A stretch of 5,053 nt of DNA from PSRI01 sp041484195. GTDB lineage: Bacteria > Bacteroidota > Bacteroidia > Chitinophagales > Chitinophagaceae. A program made the position numbers and the translations under genes. The DNA lies in the NCBI GenBank assembly GCA_041484195.1, contig JBGPHC010000059.1, positions 1 through 5,053 on the forward strand, written 5' to 3'. Within the stretch, counting starts at the first letter, position 1; each line of letters opens with the position of its first letter. The notes under the pieces are model-generated. The model worked only from the letters and a program-made list of their open reading frames with translations, made no database searches and was not told the DNA's origin. Shown here one piece after another: positions 1 through 5,053 of this stretch.

Positions 1-474
1 ACATCTTTCAACCAGTTAAATGGATTGACGCCGTGGAGCTTACCGGTGCCGAGCAGAGCGTAAAGCATGGCGCTGCGCTGTGCGGCTTCATGAGATCCGG
101 CAAATAAATAATTCTTTCTTCCTATCGCAACGGGTCGTATTGCATTTTCTACCGGGTTGTTATCGATATTTAATTTTCCGTCTGTGGCATAAAGACTCAG
201 CGTATCCCATCGTGCGATACTATACCCAAGTGCTTTGCCGATCACGCTTTTTGGCAGCACTTCGGTGTAAGCCTTTTTCATCCAGATTCCAAGGGATTGC
301 AATATAGGAACGGCCTCCTGATGTCTCAACTGTTGACGCTGACCTTCAGAAAGATCTTTTGCCTTGCGTTCGATTTCATAAAGCATTTGTATTTGCTGCA
401 GGCCATATTGCGCACGGTCCTTATCATTGCCTTGCGCTTCATAAAACTTCCGGCGTGTATGGGGTGAAGCATGA
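1..474 (-). pseudogene. tnpC: IS66 family transposase TnpC, C-terminal fragment
   Basis: Translating the minus strand from 474 to 1 gives about 158 residues without a stop. It begins with a HTRRKFYEA stretch matching the family's AHARRKF motif. It then carries the diagnostic C-terminal block with DNNPVENAIRP, GRKNYLFAGS and GVNPFNWLKDV, and runs off the left edge. The Glu in PVEN is the third catalytic residue of the DDE triad. In the family the two Asp residues lie before the HARRKF motif, so both are lost and this is a dead remnant of a roughly 500-residue protein. There is no start codon or ribosome site of its own. The reading just before HTRRK looks shifted by one base at a run of four C (461-464 on the opposite strand), where CFTHTRRK would be expected. 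Family assignment is secure; the exact fragment start is uncertain by about 15 bases. Confidence 0.9.
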
Positions 475-785
475 CTAATTGAGAAGTTCTTTGATATATT
501 CCGGACTAACCTCCTGGTGCAACTGTACGCCGCTTCCACTGGAAAAGATCACGGATGCAAAAATACTATTCCGCGAATCGTGAAATTGCAAAGGAACAAA
601 TCCACCACAAACGGGTGGGTCAACCTGTCTGCCGACAGGCAGGCATCCCGGAATCGTTTATACGAGTAATGAAAACTACTAGAGACGATATTGTGCTGGC
701 AGAAAGCCTTTTGGTTTAAACCTGATTTTTCCCACTCACTGATTTTTGAAAACATCATCTCCCGGCTCTTTTCTTGTTTGAACAT
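475..785 (-). pseudogene. tnpA: IS66 accessory protein TnpA, frameshifted by a palindromic insert
   Basis: The first frame starts MFKQEKSREMMFSKISEWEK and continues SGLNQKAFCQHNI to HYSYKRFRD, which matches the N-terminal helix-turn-helix part of IS66 TnpA (the W-x-x-SGL-x-x-KAFCQ-x-HNI pattern). The second frame continues GGFVPLQF through GSGVQLHQEVSPEYIKELLN and ends in TAG at 475-477, matching the usual TnpA C-terminus. The two frames are separated by the 20-bp palindrome at 624-643. Deleting those 20 bases joins RFRD to VDPPVCGGFVPLQF and gives 291 nt, an intact 96-residue protein. I chose the ATG at 785 because MFKQEK aligns with usual TnpA starts; an in-frame ATG at 863 would add 26 residues that look like the element's leader. 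TnpA is needed for IS66 transposition, but its exact biochemical role is not settled. Confidence 0.85.
624..643. repeat. 20-bp imperfect palindrome inserted in tnpA
   Basis: The plus strand reads CCTGTCTGCCGACAGGCAGG. The outer arms CCTGTCTG and CAGGCAGG pair over 8 bases with one G-T wobble around a CCGA loop. On the other strand, nested pairs such as CCTGTC with GACAGG are perfect. It interrupts tnpA, and its removal restores the frame exactly. From memory, similar palindromes are scattered through Bacteroidota genomes, which would make it a small mobile or replicating repeat; I could not verify this. Confidence 0.75.
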
Positions 786-881
786 CCTGAATAAATTTCC
801 GGTAAAAATATTTCCAGAAATTTCTTTAACCAACAGGTGCTTCACCGGAAGGATACATCTCATCGGAGAAAACCATTAGAG

Positions 882-904
882 AATTATTACAGGTAAATTA
901 TTAC
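882..904. repeat. AATTATTAC repeated with a 14-bp period at the presumed IS66 end
   Basis: AATTATTAC occurs at 882-890 and again at 896-904. The first copy, read on the minus strand as GTAATAATT, is where the left terminal repeat of the IS66 remnant could begin. The pair may be a chance AT-rich repeat or a trace of the insertion edge. The other end of the element is not available for comparison. Confidence 0.35.
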
Positions 905-1041
905 TTATGTGGGTTAGGGCTATTCTTTAGCAGGAAATGTGGATTAAGCAAGAGGATATGCTTGGTTTATAGGCTTTGTTACCAATATAATTATCTCCTT
1001 TACACACAATTTTCATACATTGAAATTTATGAGAAAAATAT

Positions 1042-1413
1042 ATGTCATATAATGTATTTATATTCTTCAACTATAAACCTTATGTTATGAAACAAATTAA
1101 GCATTCTGATCCAAGAGAAATAATTGAGGGTTCAAATGCCAAATTCTTTCAAATCTTTCTCCAAACCGAAACAGGCTCATTGTATTCCTGGGCAAATTCT
1201 GGTTTTCAAAATGTTATTGATGGTCATAATGATGCACACCTTTTTCAAAGACATCAAGTTGTAAAAGCATATTATGATGCGTTGATTGATGCAAGGGAAG
1301 AAAGTAGCCCACCTCTATTTGCCGGTACTGCAAGTTTAGACATTCTACCTTTATTACTACCTCCTTTTGTTGGTGGTTCAAATGCTTCAAATAGCAAGCA
1401 GAATGATAGATAG
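1042..1413 (+). CDS. Hypothetical protein, 123 residues, unrecognised
   Basis: This is an AT-rich reading frame of 123 codons ending in TAG. I do not recognise its family. The middle part (residues 16 to about 90) is mixed charged and aromatic, with patches such as SNAKFFQIFLQ and VVKAYYDALIDARE that look like amphipathic helices. The C-terminal end has a short hydrophobic proline-leucine stretch (LDILPLLLPPFVGG) and then a polar tail. No signal peptide or cysteine motif is visible. Codons often follow the purine-N-pyrimidine pattern (GGT, GAT, AAT, GCA), which favours real coding. The start may instead be the ATG at 1087, since the first 15 residues look less protein-like. No ribosome site or clear promoter is seen, as is common in this phylum. 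It stands alone between the IS66 remnant and a repeat-rich gap, and its base composition is lower in GC than the oxidoreductase genes, so it may be acquired or a fragment of a longer gene. Whether it is expressed is uncertain. Confidence 0.4.
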   Translation: MSYNVFIFFNYKPYVMKQIKHSDPREIIEGSNAKFFQIFLQTETGSLYSWANSGFQNVIDGHNDAHLFQRHQVVKAYYDALIDAREESSPPLFAGTASLDILPLLLPPFVGGSNASNSKQNDR

Positions 1414-1583
1414 AATGTGCTGGAAAAGACAATGATGAGAATCACTAGCTAGCTACATTCCTATATGCAAATTGCCTCCATTGCATTTTCTAAATCTTAT
1501 AGAAGGTATAGCTATTTGCTTAATATTTCCATTTCCTTTTGCATTCTTAGTATTCTTTCTTTCTGCCATTGTTAAACCCCTGC

Positions 1584-1622
1584 ACCAACCAAACTTTTCT
1601 CGATTATGAATCACGATTTCAT
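1584..1622. repeat. Direct repeat copy 1 (about 39 bp)
   Basis: This copy begins ACCAACCAAACT (1584-1595) and ends TCGATTATGAATCACG plus ATTTCAT (1600-1622). It matches 1770-1809 with one substitution in the first 12 bases, one in the last 23 bases, and a diverged 4 versus 5 base spacer between. The same orientation and the 147-bp separation point to a duplicated or element-associated repeat rather than chance. Confidence 0.75.
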
Positions 1623-1681
1623 GGGATTTTTTATTGTCGGTGCTCCCTGGAAACATTATCAGAACGATTGAGATTCTCCAG

Positions 1682-1728
1682 CGGGAAACACCAACAATGG
1701 CACTTTCCGTCTTGGTTGGTGTTTCCCG
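1682..1728. repeat. Perfect 14-bp inverted repeat (hairpin)
   Basis: CGGGAAACACCAAC at 1682-1695 is exactly complementary to GTTGGTGTTTCCCG at 1715-1728, with a 19-base loop. A G-T and an A-T pair extend the stem to 16. On the plus strand it is followed by TTTTA, so a weak terminator is possible, but it lies about 270 bp past the nearest plus-strand stop and the loop is long. Its position halfway between the two direct repeats suggests it belongs to a repeat element instead. Confidence 0.8.
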
Positions 1729-1769
1729 TTTTACTAAAGAAATACCTGCATCCAGAGCGGTAGGGGACC

Positions 1770-1809
1770 ACCAGCCAAACTGCCCTTCGATTATTAATCA
1801 CGATTTCAT
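1770..1809. repeat. Direct repeat copy 2 (about 40 bp)
   Basis: This copy begins ACCAGCCAAACT (1770-1781) and ends TCGATTATTAATCACG plus ATTTCAT (1787-1809). It partners the copy at 1584-1622. It begins 41 bp after the right arm of the hairpin. Its first bases overlap a weak outer inverted repeat (1763-1772 with 1639-1647). Confidence 0.75.
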
Positions 1810-2043
1810 AGTATGCTTTGTAATTCATGATTTTATCATTCACGTAAAAATGGGTGATGCCCTTTATTTTGCGATTAAAAGGAAGAACAGCAAAAGCCCG
1901 GTTACGAAAGCTGTTTGGGATCCGGCCATCACATACGAAGACTAAATGATGGCGGCTTAATATCTTTTATGACGAGAGCCACCAATTCACGGTAATTTAT
2001 ATTCTTTCAATGCCGTTTTTCGGGTAGCCCGTTTCAGCTAATG

Positions 2044-4224
2044 TTATTTTAGATTCGTTACCAGGGGTAAATCCCGCACCCTTTTTCCGCATGCCCGGTA
2101 CACGGCGTTCACAATGGCGGCAGCGGCGGGTCCCTGTGCCGCTTCTCCTGCTCCCATGGCTTCTTCCGTGGGTCTATCCAGCACGGTTACTTCTACCTCC
2201 GGCACCTGGCCGAAGCGGAATATGGGATAAGTTGCCCAATCGCGGCTGATGATATGCGCTTCATCGAAATGCACCTGCTCCTGGAGGGTCCAACTGGCTG
2301 ATTGAATCATGCCTCCTTCAATTTGGTTCCTGATTCCATCCAAATTAATTACTTCACCCGCATCGGTGACCGCCCACATTTTTTGCACCCGCACCTCTGC
2401 ATTCTTCATATCAACGGCAACCCGCGCCGCTACGGCGCAATAAGTTCCAGAATTTTTGTAGCGCGAAAAAGCCATGCCCATTCCGGTGTGTGGCCTTTCC
2501 TGGTCCCTGGTGATTGATTGCAATTTCCTGATCACCTCCTTGGCCCTTTCGTCTTGCAGGTGCAGCAGGCGAAATTCGTATGGATCTTTTCCCGCCCTTT
2601 CTGCAAGTTCATCCATGAAAGATTCAATCGCGAATATGTTGGCATAAGCGCCCAGACTGCGTAATGATGATACCCGCAAAGGGCCTCTGAAAAAATGCGC
2701 TTCTACCTGTTGGTTGGGAATGTTGTAATAGGGTTCCGCATTGCGGGAACCTCCGCCAGAGAAGCCTGAAGATTTGCCCGGGAAGGGTTTTTCAAGATAA
2801 CGTGCAGCCAGGATATTTTCGGCGTTACCGCCGGGCCGCGCGCCGTGCGTATCAGACCACAAATCGTATTTCCAATCACTGATCTTTCCGGCTCCATCCA
2901 GCCTGGCCTCCACTTCCATGATCATGGCGCTGCCATAAGGTTCCCAACCATGCTCATCTTCCCGCGACCACTGTAGCCTCACGTGTTTGCCGGGATATGC
3001 CCTGGCCACCATGGCGGCATCGGCGGCCACATCATCGGCGCCATTATGCCCATAACATCCTGATCCGGGCACCCCTTTCACATGAATGGTCTCTGAGGGT
3101 ATGCGAAGCAACTTAGCCAGCGAATCCCGAAGTGGGTAAACGCCCTGGCTATGCGTCCATACGTTCAGCCCATTTTGAGTGTACAATGCTACGGCACAGG
3201 AAGGCCCAATGGATCCATGCATGATATAGGGCTTGAAATACCGGGCCTTCACCGTAGTATTTCCATCCAACGGGCTTATGCTTCCTTTTTCGGTTACCCG
3301 TTGGGTTTGTGAGGGCAGGGCTTTGAGGTAATCTGCCAGTTGCTCTGCTTTTACCTTTGGAAGCGGAGCATCAACTGACCATTTTGAATTTTCTTTCAGC
3401 ATTTGAGAGGCGAGGATGGCCTGGTATTCATCCGCTGCAATTACGGCGAGGAAGCTTCCGTCGGCCACTATTTTTATCAGGTCCGGCAATTTTTTCTTTA
3501 CGGCCTGCCCGTCAAACTGCAGCAGCCTTGCACCATAAACCGGGGGGCGAACGATGCGGGCATGCACCATACCAGGGAAACGCAGGTCCTGCACATAAAC
3601 AGGTTCGGCCCTAACCATGCGGGTTATGTCATCGCGGGGAATCGCTTTTCCTACGAGCTCGTATTTGTCTTTTGGCTTTAACGCAACCGGCTGATGAATC
3701 TCATCTGTCAATTGTCTTCCATCAAGCAGCTCTGCAAAATTCAATATTCGATCGCTATTTTTCACGCCGATCTTTCCTTTTGCCAGGGTAAGATCAGGCA
3801 CCGGCACATTCAGTTTTTGCGAGGCCAGTTCAAGTAGTTTTTGGCGCGCGAGGGCGGCGGCATTTCTAACAGACATGGCGCTGCCTTCAATGGAGCCACT
3901 GCCGGCAGTGTACCCTTCGTTGGGAGTGCGACCCGTCTCTGCGAGCCATACTTCTACCTGTGCCATATCCATATTCAGTTCTTCTGCTGCCACCTGTGCA
4001 ATAGCCGTACGGATGCCCTGGCCCAATTCCATTTTGCCTGTGAGTACCCTGACCCTGCCATCGGCCAGTATTTCAAGCCAGGCATTAATGGTGGCGTATT
4101 GCATCGGGCCCCGGGGATGCTCCTCTAATAACGTGGAGGAATACTCGAATGAAGGGCTGCCAAGCCAGAACCCTATTGTAAGGCTGCCCGCCGTTTTTAT
4201 GAAATTTCTCCTGGAACTATGCAT
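2044..4224 (-). CDS. Molybdopterin-binding large subunit of a Tat-exported molybdenum hydroxylase (NicB/IorB-like)
   Basis: This 726-residue protein is the catalytic subunit of a xanthine-oxidase-family enzyme, which hydroxylates a heteroaromatic ring or oxidises an aldehyde using water at a molybdenum centre. Residues 4-10 (SRRNFIK) are a twin-arginine signal followed by a hydrophobic stretch, so it is probably exported folded. Family motifs in order: MELGQGIRTAIAQVAAEEL (65-83), the GSGCYGHNGADD cofactor-binding block (387-398), REDEHGWEPYG (421-431), LRSLGAYANIFAIESFMDEL (521-540), and the C-terminal GAGE block, where Glu694 matches the conserved catalytic base, followed by PAAAAIVNAVYRACGKR. 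The GCYGHNGADD and DEH-WEPYG signatures fit the nicotinate-dehydrogenase-B-like branch better than xanthine dehydrogenase or CO dehydrogenase, which carry a GGGFG motif there. No fused cytochrome domain is present, unlike Pseudomonas NicB. It starts 36 bp after the iron-sulfur gene and is surely co-transcribed with it. The ATG at 4224 places the Tat motif right at the N-terminus. No frameshift or missing key residue is seen. The substrate is unknown. Confidence 0.93.
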   Translation of the reverse strand: MHSSRRNFIKTAGSLTIGFWLGSPSFEYSSTLLEEHPRGPMQYATINAWLEILADGRVRVLTGKMELGQGIRTAIAQVAAEELNMDMAQVEVWLAETGRTPNEGYTAGSGSIEGSAMSVRNAAALARQKLLELASQKLNVPVPDLTLAKGKIGVKNSDRILNFAELLDGRQLTDEIHQPVALKPKDKYELVGKAIPRDDITRMVRAEPVYVQDLRFPGMVHARIVRPPVYGARLLQFDGQAVKKKLPDLIKIVADGSFLAVIAADEYQAILASQMLKENSKWSVDAPLPKVKAEQLADYLKALPSQTQRVTEKGSISPLDGNTTVKARYFKPYIMHGSIGPSCAVALYTQNGLNVWTHSQGVYPLRDSLAKLLRIPSETIHVKGVPGSGCYGHNGADDVAADAAMVARAYPGKHVRLQWSREDEHGWEPYGSAMIMEVEARLDGAGKISDWKYDLWSDTHGARPGGNAENILAARYLEKPFPGKSSGFSGGGSRNAEPYYNIPNQQVEAHFFRGPLRVSSLRSLGAYANIFAIESFMDELAERAGKDPYEFRLLHLQDERAKEVIRKLQSITRDQERPHTGMGMAFSRYKNSGTYCAVAARVAVDMKNAEVRVQKMWAVTDAGEVINLDGIRNQIEGGMIQSASWTLQEQVHFDEAHIISRDWATYPIFRFGQVPEVEVTVLDRPTEEAMGAGEAAQGPAAAAIVNAVYRACGKRVRDLPLVTNLK

Positions 4225-4260
4225 GACTGACAGAAATTGGTTGAAAAAAGTAGATTATTA

Positions 4261-4728
4261 TCAGCGCTTGTCTTCAGCGGCGCGTTTAATTGCTTTGACG
4301 ATCCTTGACTGCGTGCCACAGCGGCAAAGGGAAAGTTGCATGCCGGAACGAATAGCCGCCTCATCCGGATGATGATTTTCCCGCAGCAGCGACACCGCGT
4401 TCATGACCATGCCATTGAGGCAATAGCCACATTGCGCCGCCTGTTCTATAACAAAGGCTTCCTGAACGGGGTGCAGCAGGTCGCCGGCACCCGCAAGCCC
4501 CTCGAGTGTGGTAATGGCCTTGTTTTTTACGGCTTGCACCGGCAGCATACAGCTCGTTTGAGCCTTGCCATCGACTAAGATCATGCATGCACCGCATTGC
4601 TGAAGGCCGCAGCCGTATTTAGGACCGTTCAATGCTAACTGGTTACGCAATACATAAAGCAAGGGGGTGGCAGGGTCTGCCTGTATCGTATGTTTTTTCC
4701 CATTTACGTTGAGTGTGATTGTTTCCAT
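4261..4728 (-). CDS. (2Fe-2S)-binding small subunit of the molybdenum hydroxylase (NicA/IorA-like)
   Basis: This 155-residue protein is the electron-transfer subunit that passes electrons from the molybdenum site of its partner to an outside acceptor. The N-terminal plant-ferredoxin-type domain (about 1-75) holds the first cluster: Cys40, Cys45 and Cys48 in GCGLQQCGAC, and Cys60. The C-terminal helical domain holds the second: Cys100 and Cys103 in QCGYCLNGM, and Cys135 and Cys137 in CRCG. All eight ligands are present, and length and motifs are normal for the family. LLYVLRNQLALNGPKYGCG is typical of the two-subunit isoquinoline or nicotinate type enzymes. It has no signal peptide, so it presumably assembles with the large subunit in the cytoplasm and crosses the membrane with it through Tat. 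It is the first gene of the pair; its TGA ends 36 bp before the next start. The ATG at 4728 sits inside a perfect 12-bp palindrome (4725-4736). No clear promoter or ribosome site is visible upstream. Confidence 0.95.
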   Translation of the reverse strand: METITLNVNGKKHTIQADPATPLLYVLRNQLALNGPKYGCGLQQCGACMILVDGKAQTSCMLPVQAVKNKAITTLEGLAGAGDLLHPVQEAFVIEQAAQCGYCLNGMVMNAVSLLRENHHPDEAAIRSGMQLSLCRCGTQSRIVKAIKRAAEDKR

Positions 4729-4790
4729 TGCAATGGATTGGTATTTTGAATAAAATGGATATTCATGTTCTGAATTTTCCGAAAATTACA

Positions 4791-4814
4791 GGGTGCCAGG
4801 GTGCCTGGGTGCCT
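4791..4814. repeat. Three tandem copies of an 8-bp unit GGGTGCC(A/T)
   Basis: GGGTGCCA, GGGTGCCT and GGGTGCCT follow each other without gaps at 4791-4798, 4799-4806 and 4807-4814. This GC-rich block stands out in AT-rich surroundings, 63 bp before the first gene of the operon. It could be a small variable-number repeat, the edge of a mobile repeat, or a regulator site with helically offset half-sites. Confidence 0.8.
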
Positions 4815-4885
4815 CCAGAAGGATTAGTCGATTGGAATTATAGAAAATTACAATTTTTCTGAGTTTATTTTTCATCTTTTCGCCA

Positions 4886-4907
4886 TGGTCAGTGTCGCCA
4901 CTGACCA
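4886..4907. repeat. Hairpin with perfect 9-bp stem and TCGC loop
   Basis: TGGTCAGTG (4886-4894) pairs exactly with CACTGACCA (4899-4907) around the four-base loop TCGC. Neither side is followed by a run of T long enough for an ordinary terminator. The compact palindromic form suggests a dispersed REP-like repeat; from memory, similar GGTCAGTG palindromes recur in Bacteroidota, but this is unverified. Confidence 0.75.
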
Positions 4908-4930
4908 CCAATTGACTCGTCCTAAAAAAA

Positions 4931-4971
4931 GTTTACAGGTTAATAGATAAATCCTGCGATAGGTTTACAGG
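4931..4971. repeat. GTTTACAGG direct repeat, two copies 32 bp apart
   Basis: GTTTACAGG lies at 4931-4939 and 4963-4971. On the minus strand each copy reads CCTGTAAAC, and the left copy runs into seven T and then AGGACGAGTCA. This looks like a possible terminal inverted repeat of an insertion sequence (starting TGTAAAC), but no transposase is visible. Alternatively the 32-bp, about three-turn spacing could mark a regulator site. Confidence 0.45.
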
Positions 4972-5053
4972 GTCATTTTCATTTTTCTTTTCAAAAGTAA
5001 GTGGTTTTTTAAAATAGTTTTTCCATAATCTCTGATGATTTATTTTTTTATTG

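Larger units (their letters stand above)
1..890 (-). mobile_element. Degenerate IS66-family insertion sequence, internally deleted and cut by the window edge
   Basis: On the minus strand, a tnpA-like accessory gene (785 to 475) is followed at once by the C-terminal part of an IS66 transposase (474 to 1). A full IS66 element carries tnpA, tnpB and tnpC in that order. Here tnpB and roughly the first two thirds of tnpC are missing, so the element has an internal deletion with its junction near 470-476. The right boundary at about 890 is only a guess: a minus-strand GTAATAATT lies about 100 bp before the tnpA start, a plausible distance for the terminal repeat. The other end is outside the window, so terminal repeats and target duplication cannot be compared. 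The element cannot move by itself because the first two catalytic aspartates are gone. Confidence 0.85.
1414..2043. other. Gene-poor intergenic region with repeats
   Basis: About 630 bp separate the hypothetical gene from the 3' end of the minus-strand oxidoreductase gene. I find no convincing coding sequence on either strand: the open frames present lack recognisable motifs, and their shared peptide piece comes from the DNA direct repeat described separately. The region holds a 10-bp palindrome TAGCTAGCTA (1446-1455), the two direct repeats, the 14-bp inverted repeat, and at about 1790-1845 a run of degenerate words related to AATCACGATTTCAT and AATTCATGATT, a kind of intergenic filler I associate with Bacteroidota. 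At 2021-2031 there is a tiny CGGG-TAG-CCCG hairpin just past the oxidoreductase stop, too short to call a terminator. Confidence 0.6.
4729..5053. other. Upstream region of the oxidoreductase operon, no gene seen
   Basis: These 325 bp are AT-rich and contain no convincing gene. The operon's promoter must lie here or beyond the edge. The Bacteroidota -7 box (TAnnTTTG) is approached only by TAATTTTC on the minus strand, inside GTAATTTTC copies at 4781-4789 and 4843-4851, and no matching TTTG lies at the right distance, so I call no promoter. A minus-strand frame of 29 codons (4875 to 4786) is open but shows nothing protein-like. AGAAAA and TTTTCT at 4842-4860 form a weak AT-only hairpin. Small repeats are listed separately. 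The far right end (4975-5053) is nearly pure A/T runs. Confidence 0.6.

Noticed and set aside
786..863. Longer tnpA start at 863
   Set aside because: The added 26 residues do not resemble TnpA, and MFKQEK at 785 fits the usual N-terminus.
1584..1809. CRISPR array
   Set aside because: There are only two repeat copies, 147 bp apart, with no regular spacers and no cas genes.
1453..1843. Two minus-strand open frames sharing an EIVI-x-NR peptide
   Set aside because: The shared peptide is simply the translation of the two direct repeats; the rest of the two frames is unrelated and shows no domain.
1634..1945. Plus-strand open frame of 103 codons
   Set aside because: It runs straight through the 14-bp inverted repeat and a direct repeat, has no recognisable motif and no ribosome site. 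Most likely chance.
2021..2031. CGGG-TAG-CCCG hairpin as terminator of the oxidoreductase operon
   Set aside because: The stem is four pairs with a three-base loop, and on the minus strand it is followed by A-rich rather than T-rich sequence.
3357..4372. Long plus-strand frames opposite the oxidoreductase genes (including one of 165 codons at 3875-4372)
   Set aside because: They are antisense shadows of strongly conserved molybdopterin and Fe-S subunit coding sequence, and their translations show no family features.
4786..4875. 29-codon minus-strand frame just before the Fe-S subunit gene
   Set aside because: Too short, made partly of the tandem 8-bp repeat, no motif; more likely non-coding leader or repeat DNA.

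Overview
The window looks like a piece of a Bacteroidota chromosome, probably near Chitinophagaceae. This is inferred from the style of the proteins, the lack of clear Shine-Dalgarno sequences before the genes, and the AT-rich, repeat-laden gaps. I cannot name a species. The two well-supported intact genes, both on the minus strand, encode the small and large subunits of an exported molybdenum hydroxylase. Everything to their left is insertion-sequence debris, one uncertain hypothetical gene and repeat-rich non-coding DNA.

Layout from left to right. Positions 1 to about 890 hold a dead IS66-family element on the minus strand: the C-terminal third of the transposase TnpC (running off the left edge) joined directly to a frameshifted accessory gene tnpA, with tnpB and the front of tnpC deleted. 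The tnpA frameshift is explained by a 20-bp imperfect palindrome at 624-643; removing exactly those bases restores a 96-residue reading frame. Positions 1042-1413 (+) hold a possible 123-residue AT-rich protein of unknown function. Positions 1414-2043 have no convincing gene but contain a pair of ~40-bp direct repeats placed symmetrically around a perfect 14-bp inverted repeat.

Positions 4728 to 2044 (minus strand) form a two-gene operon. The first gene is a 155-residue protein with two [2Fe-2S] clusters. The second, 36 bp downstream, is a 726-residue molybdopterin-binding subunit with a twin-arginine signal, resembling the NicA/NicB and IorA/IorB type of hydroxylase. The small subunit has no signal of its own and is presumably carried through the Tat system with the large one. 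Electrons would flow from the molybdenum centre through the two iron-sulfur clusters to an acceptor not encoded here. No FAD subunit, cytochrome or cofactor-insertion gene lies in the window, and the substrate cannot be read from the sequence.

Positions 4729-5053, upstream of the operon, hold no convincing gene but carry several small repeats: a triple 8-bp tandem repeat, a 9-bp-stem hairpin and a spaced 9-bp direct repeat. I see no clearly new system. The most interesting items are the palindrome that broke tnpA and the symmetrical repeat structure at 1584-1809.
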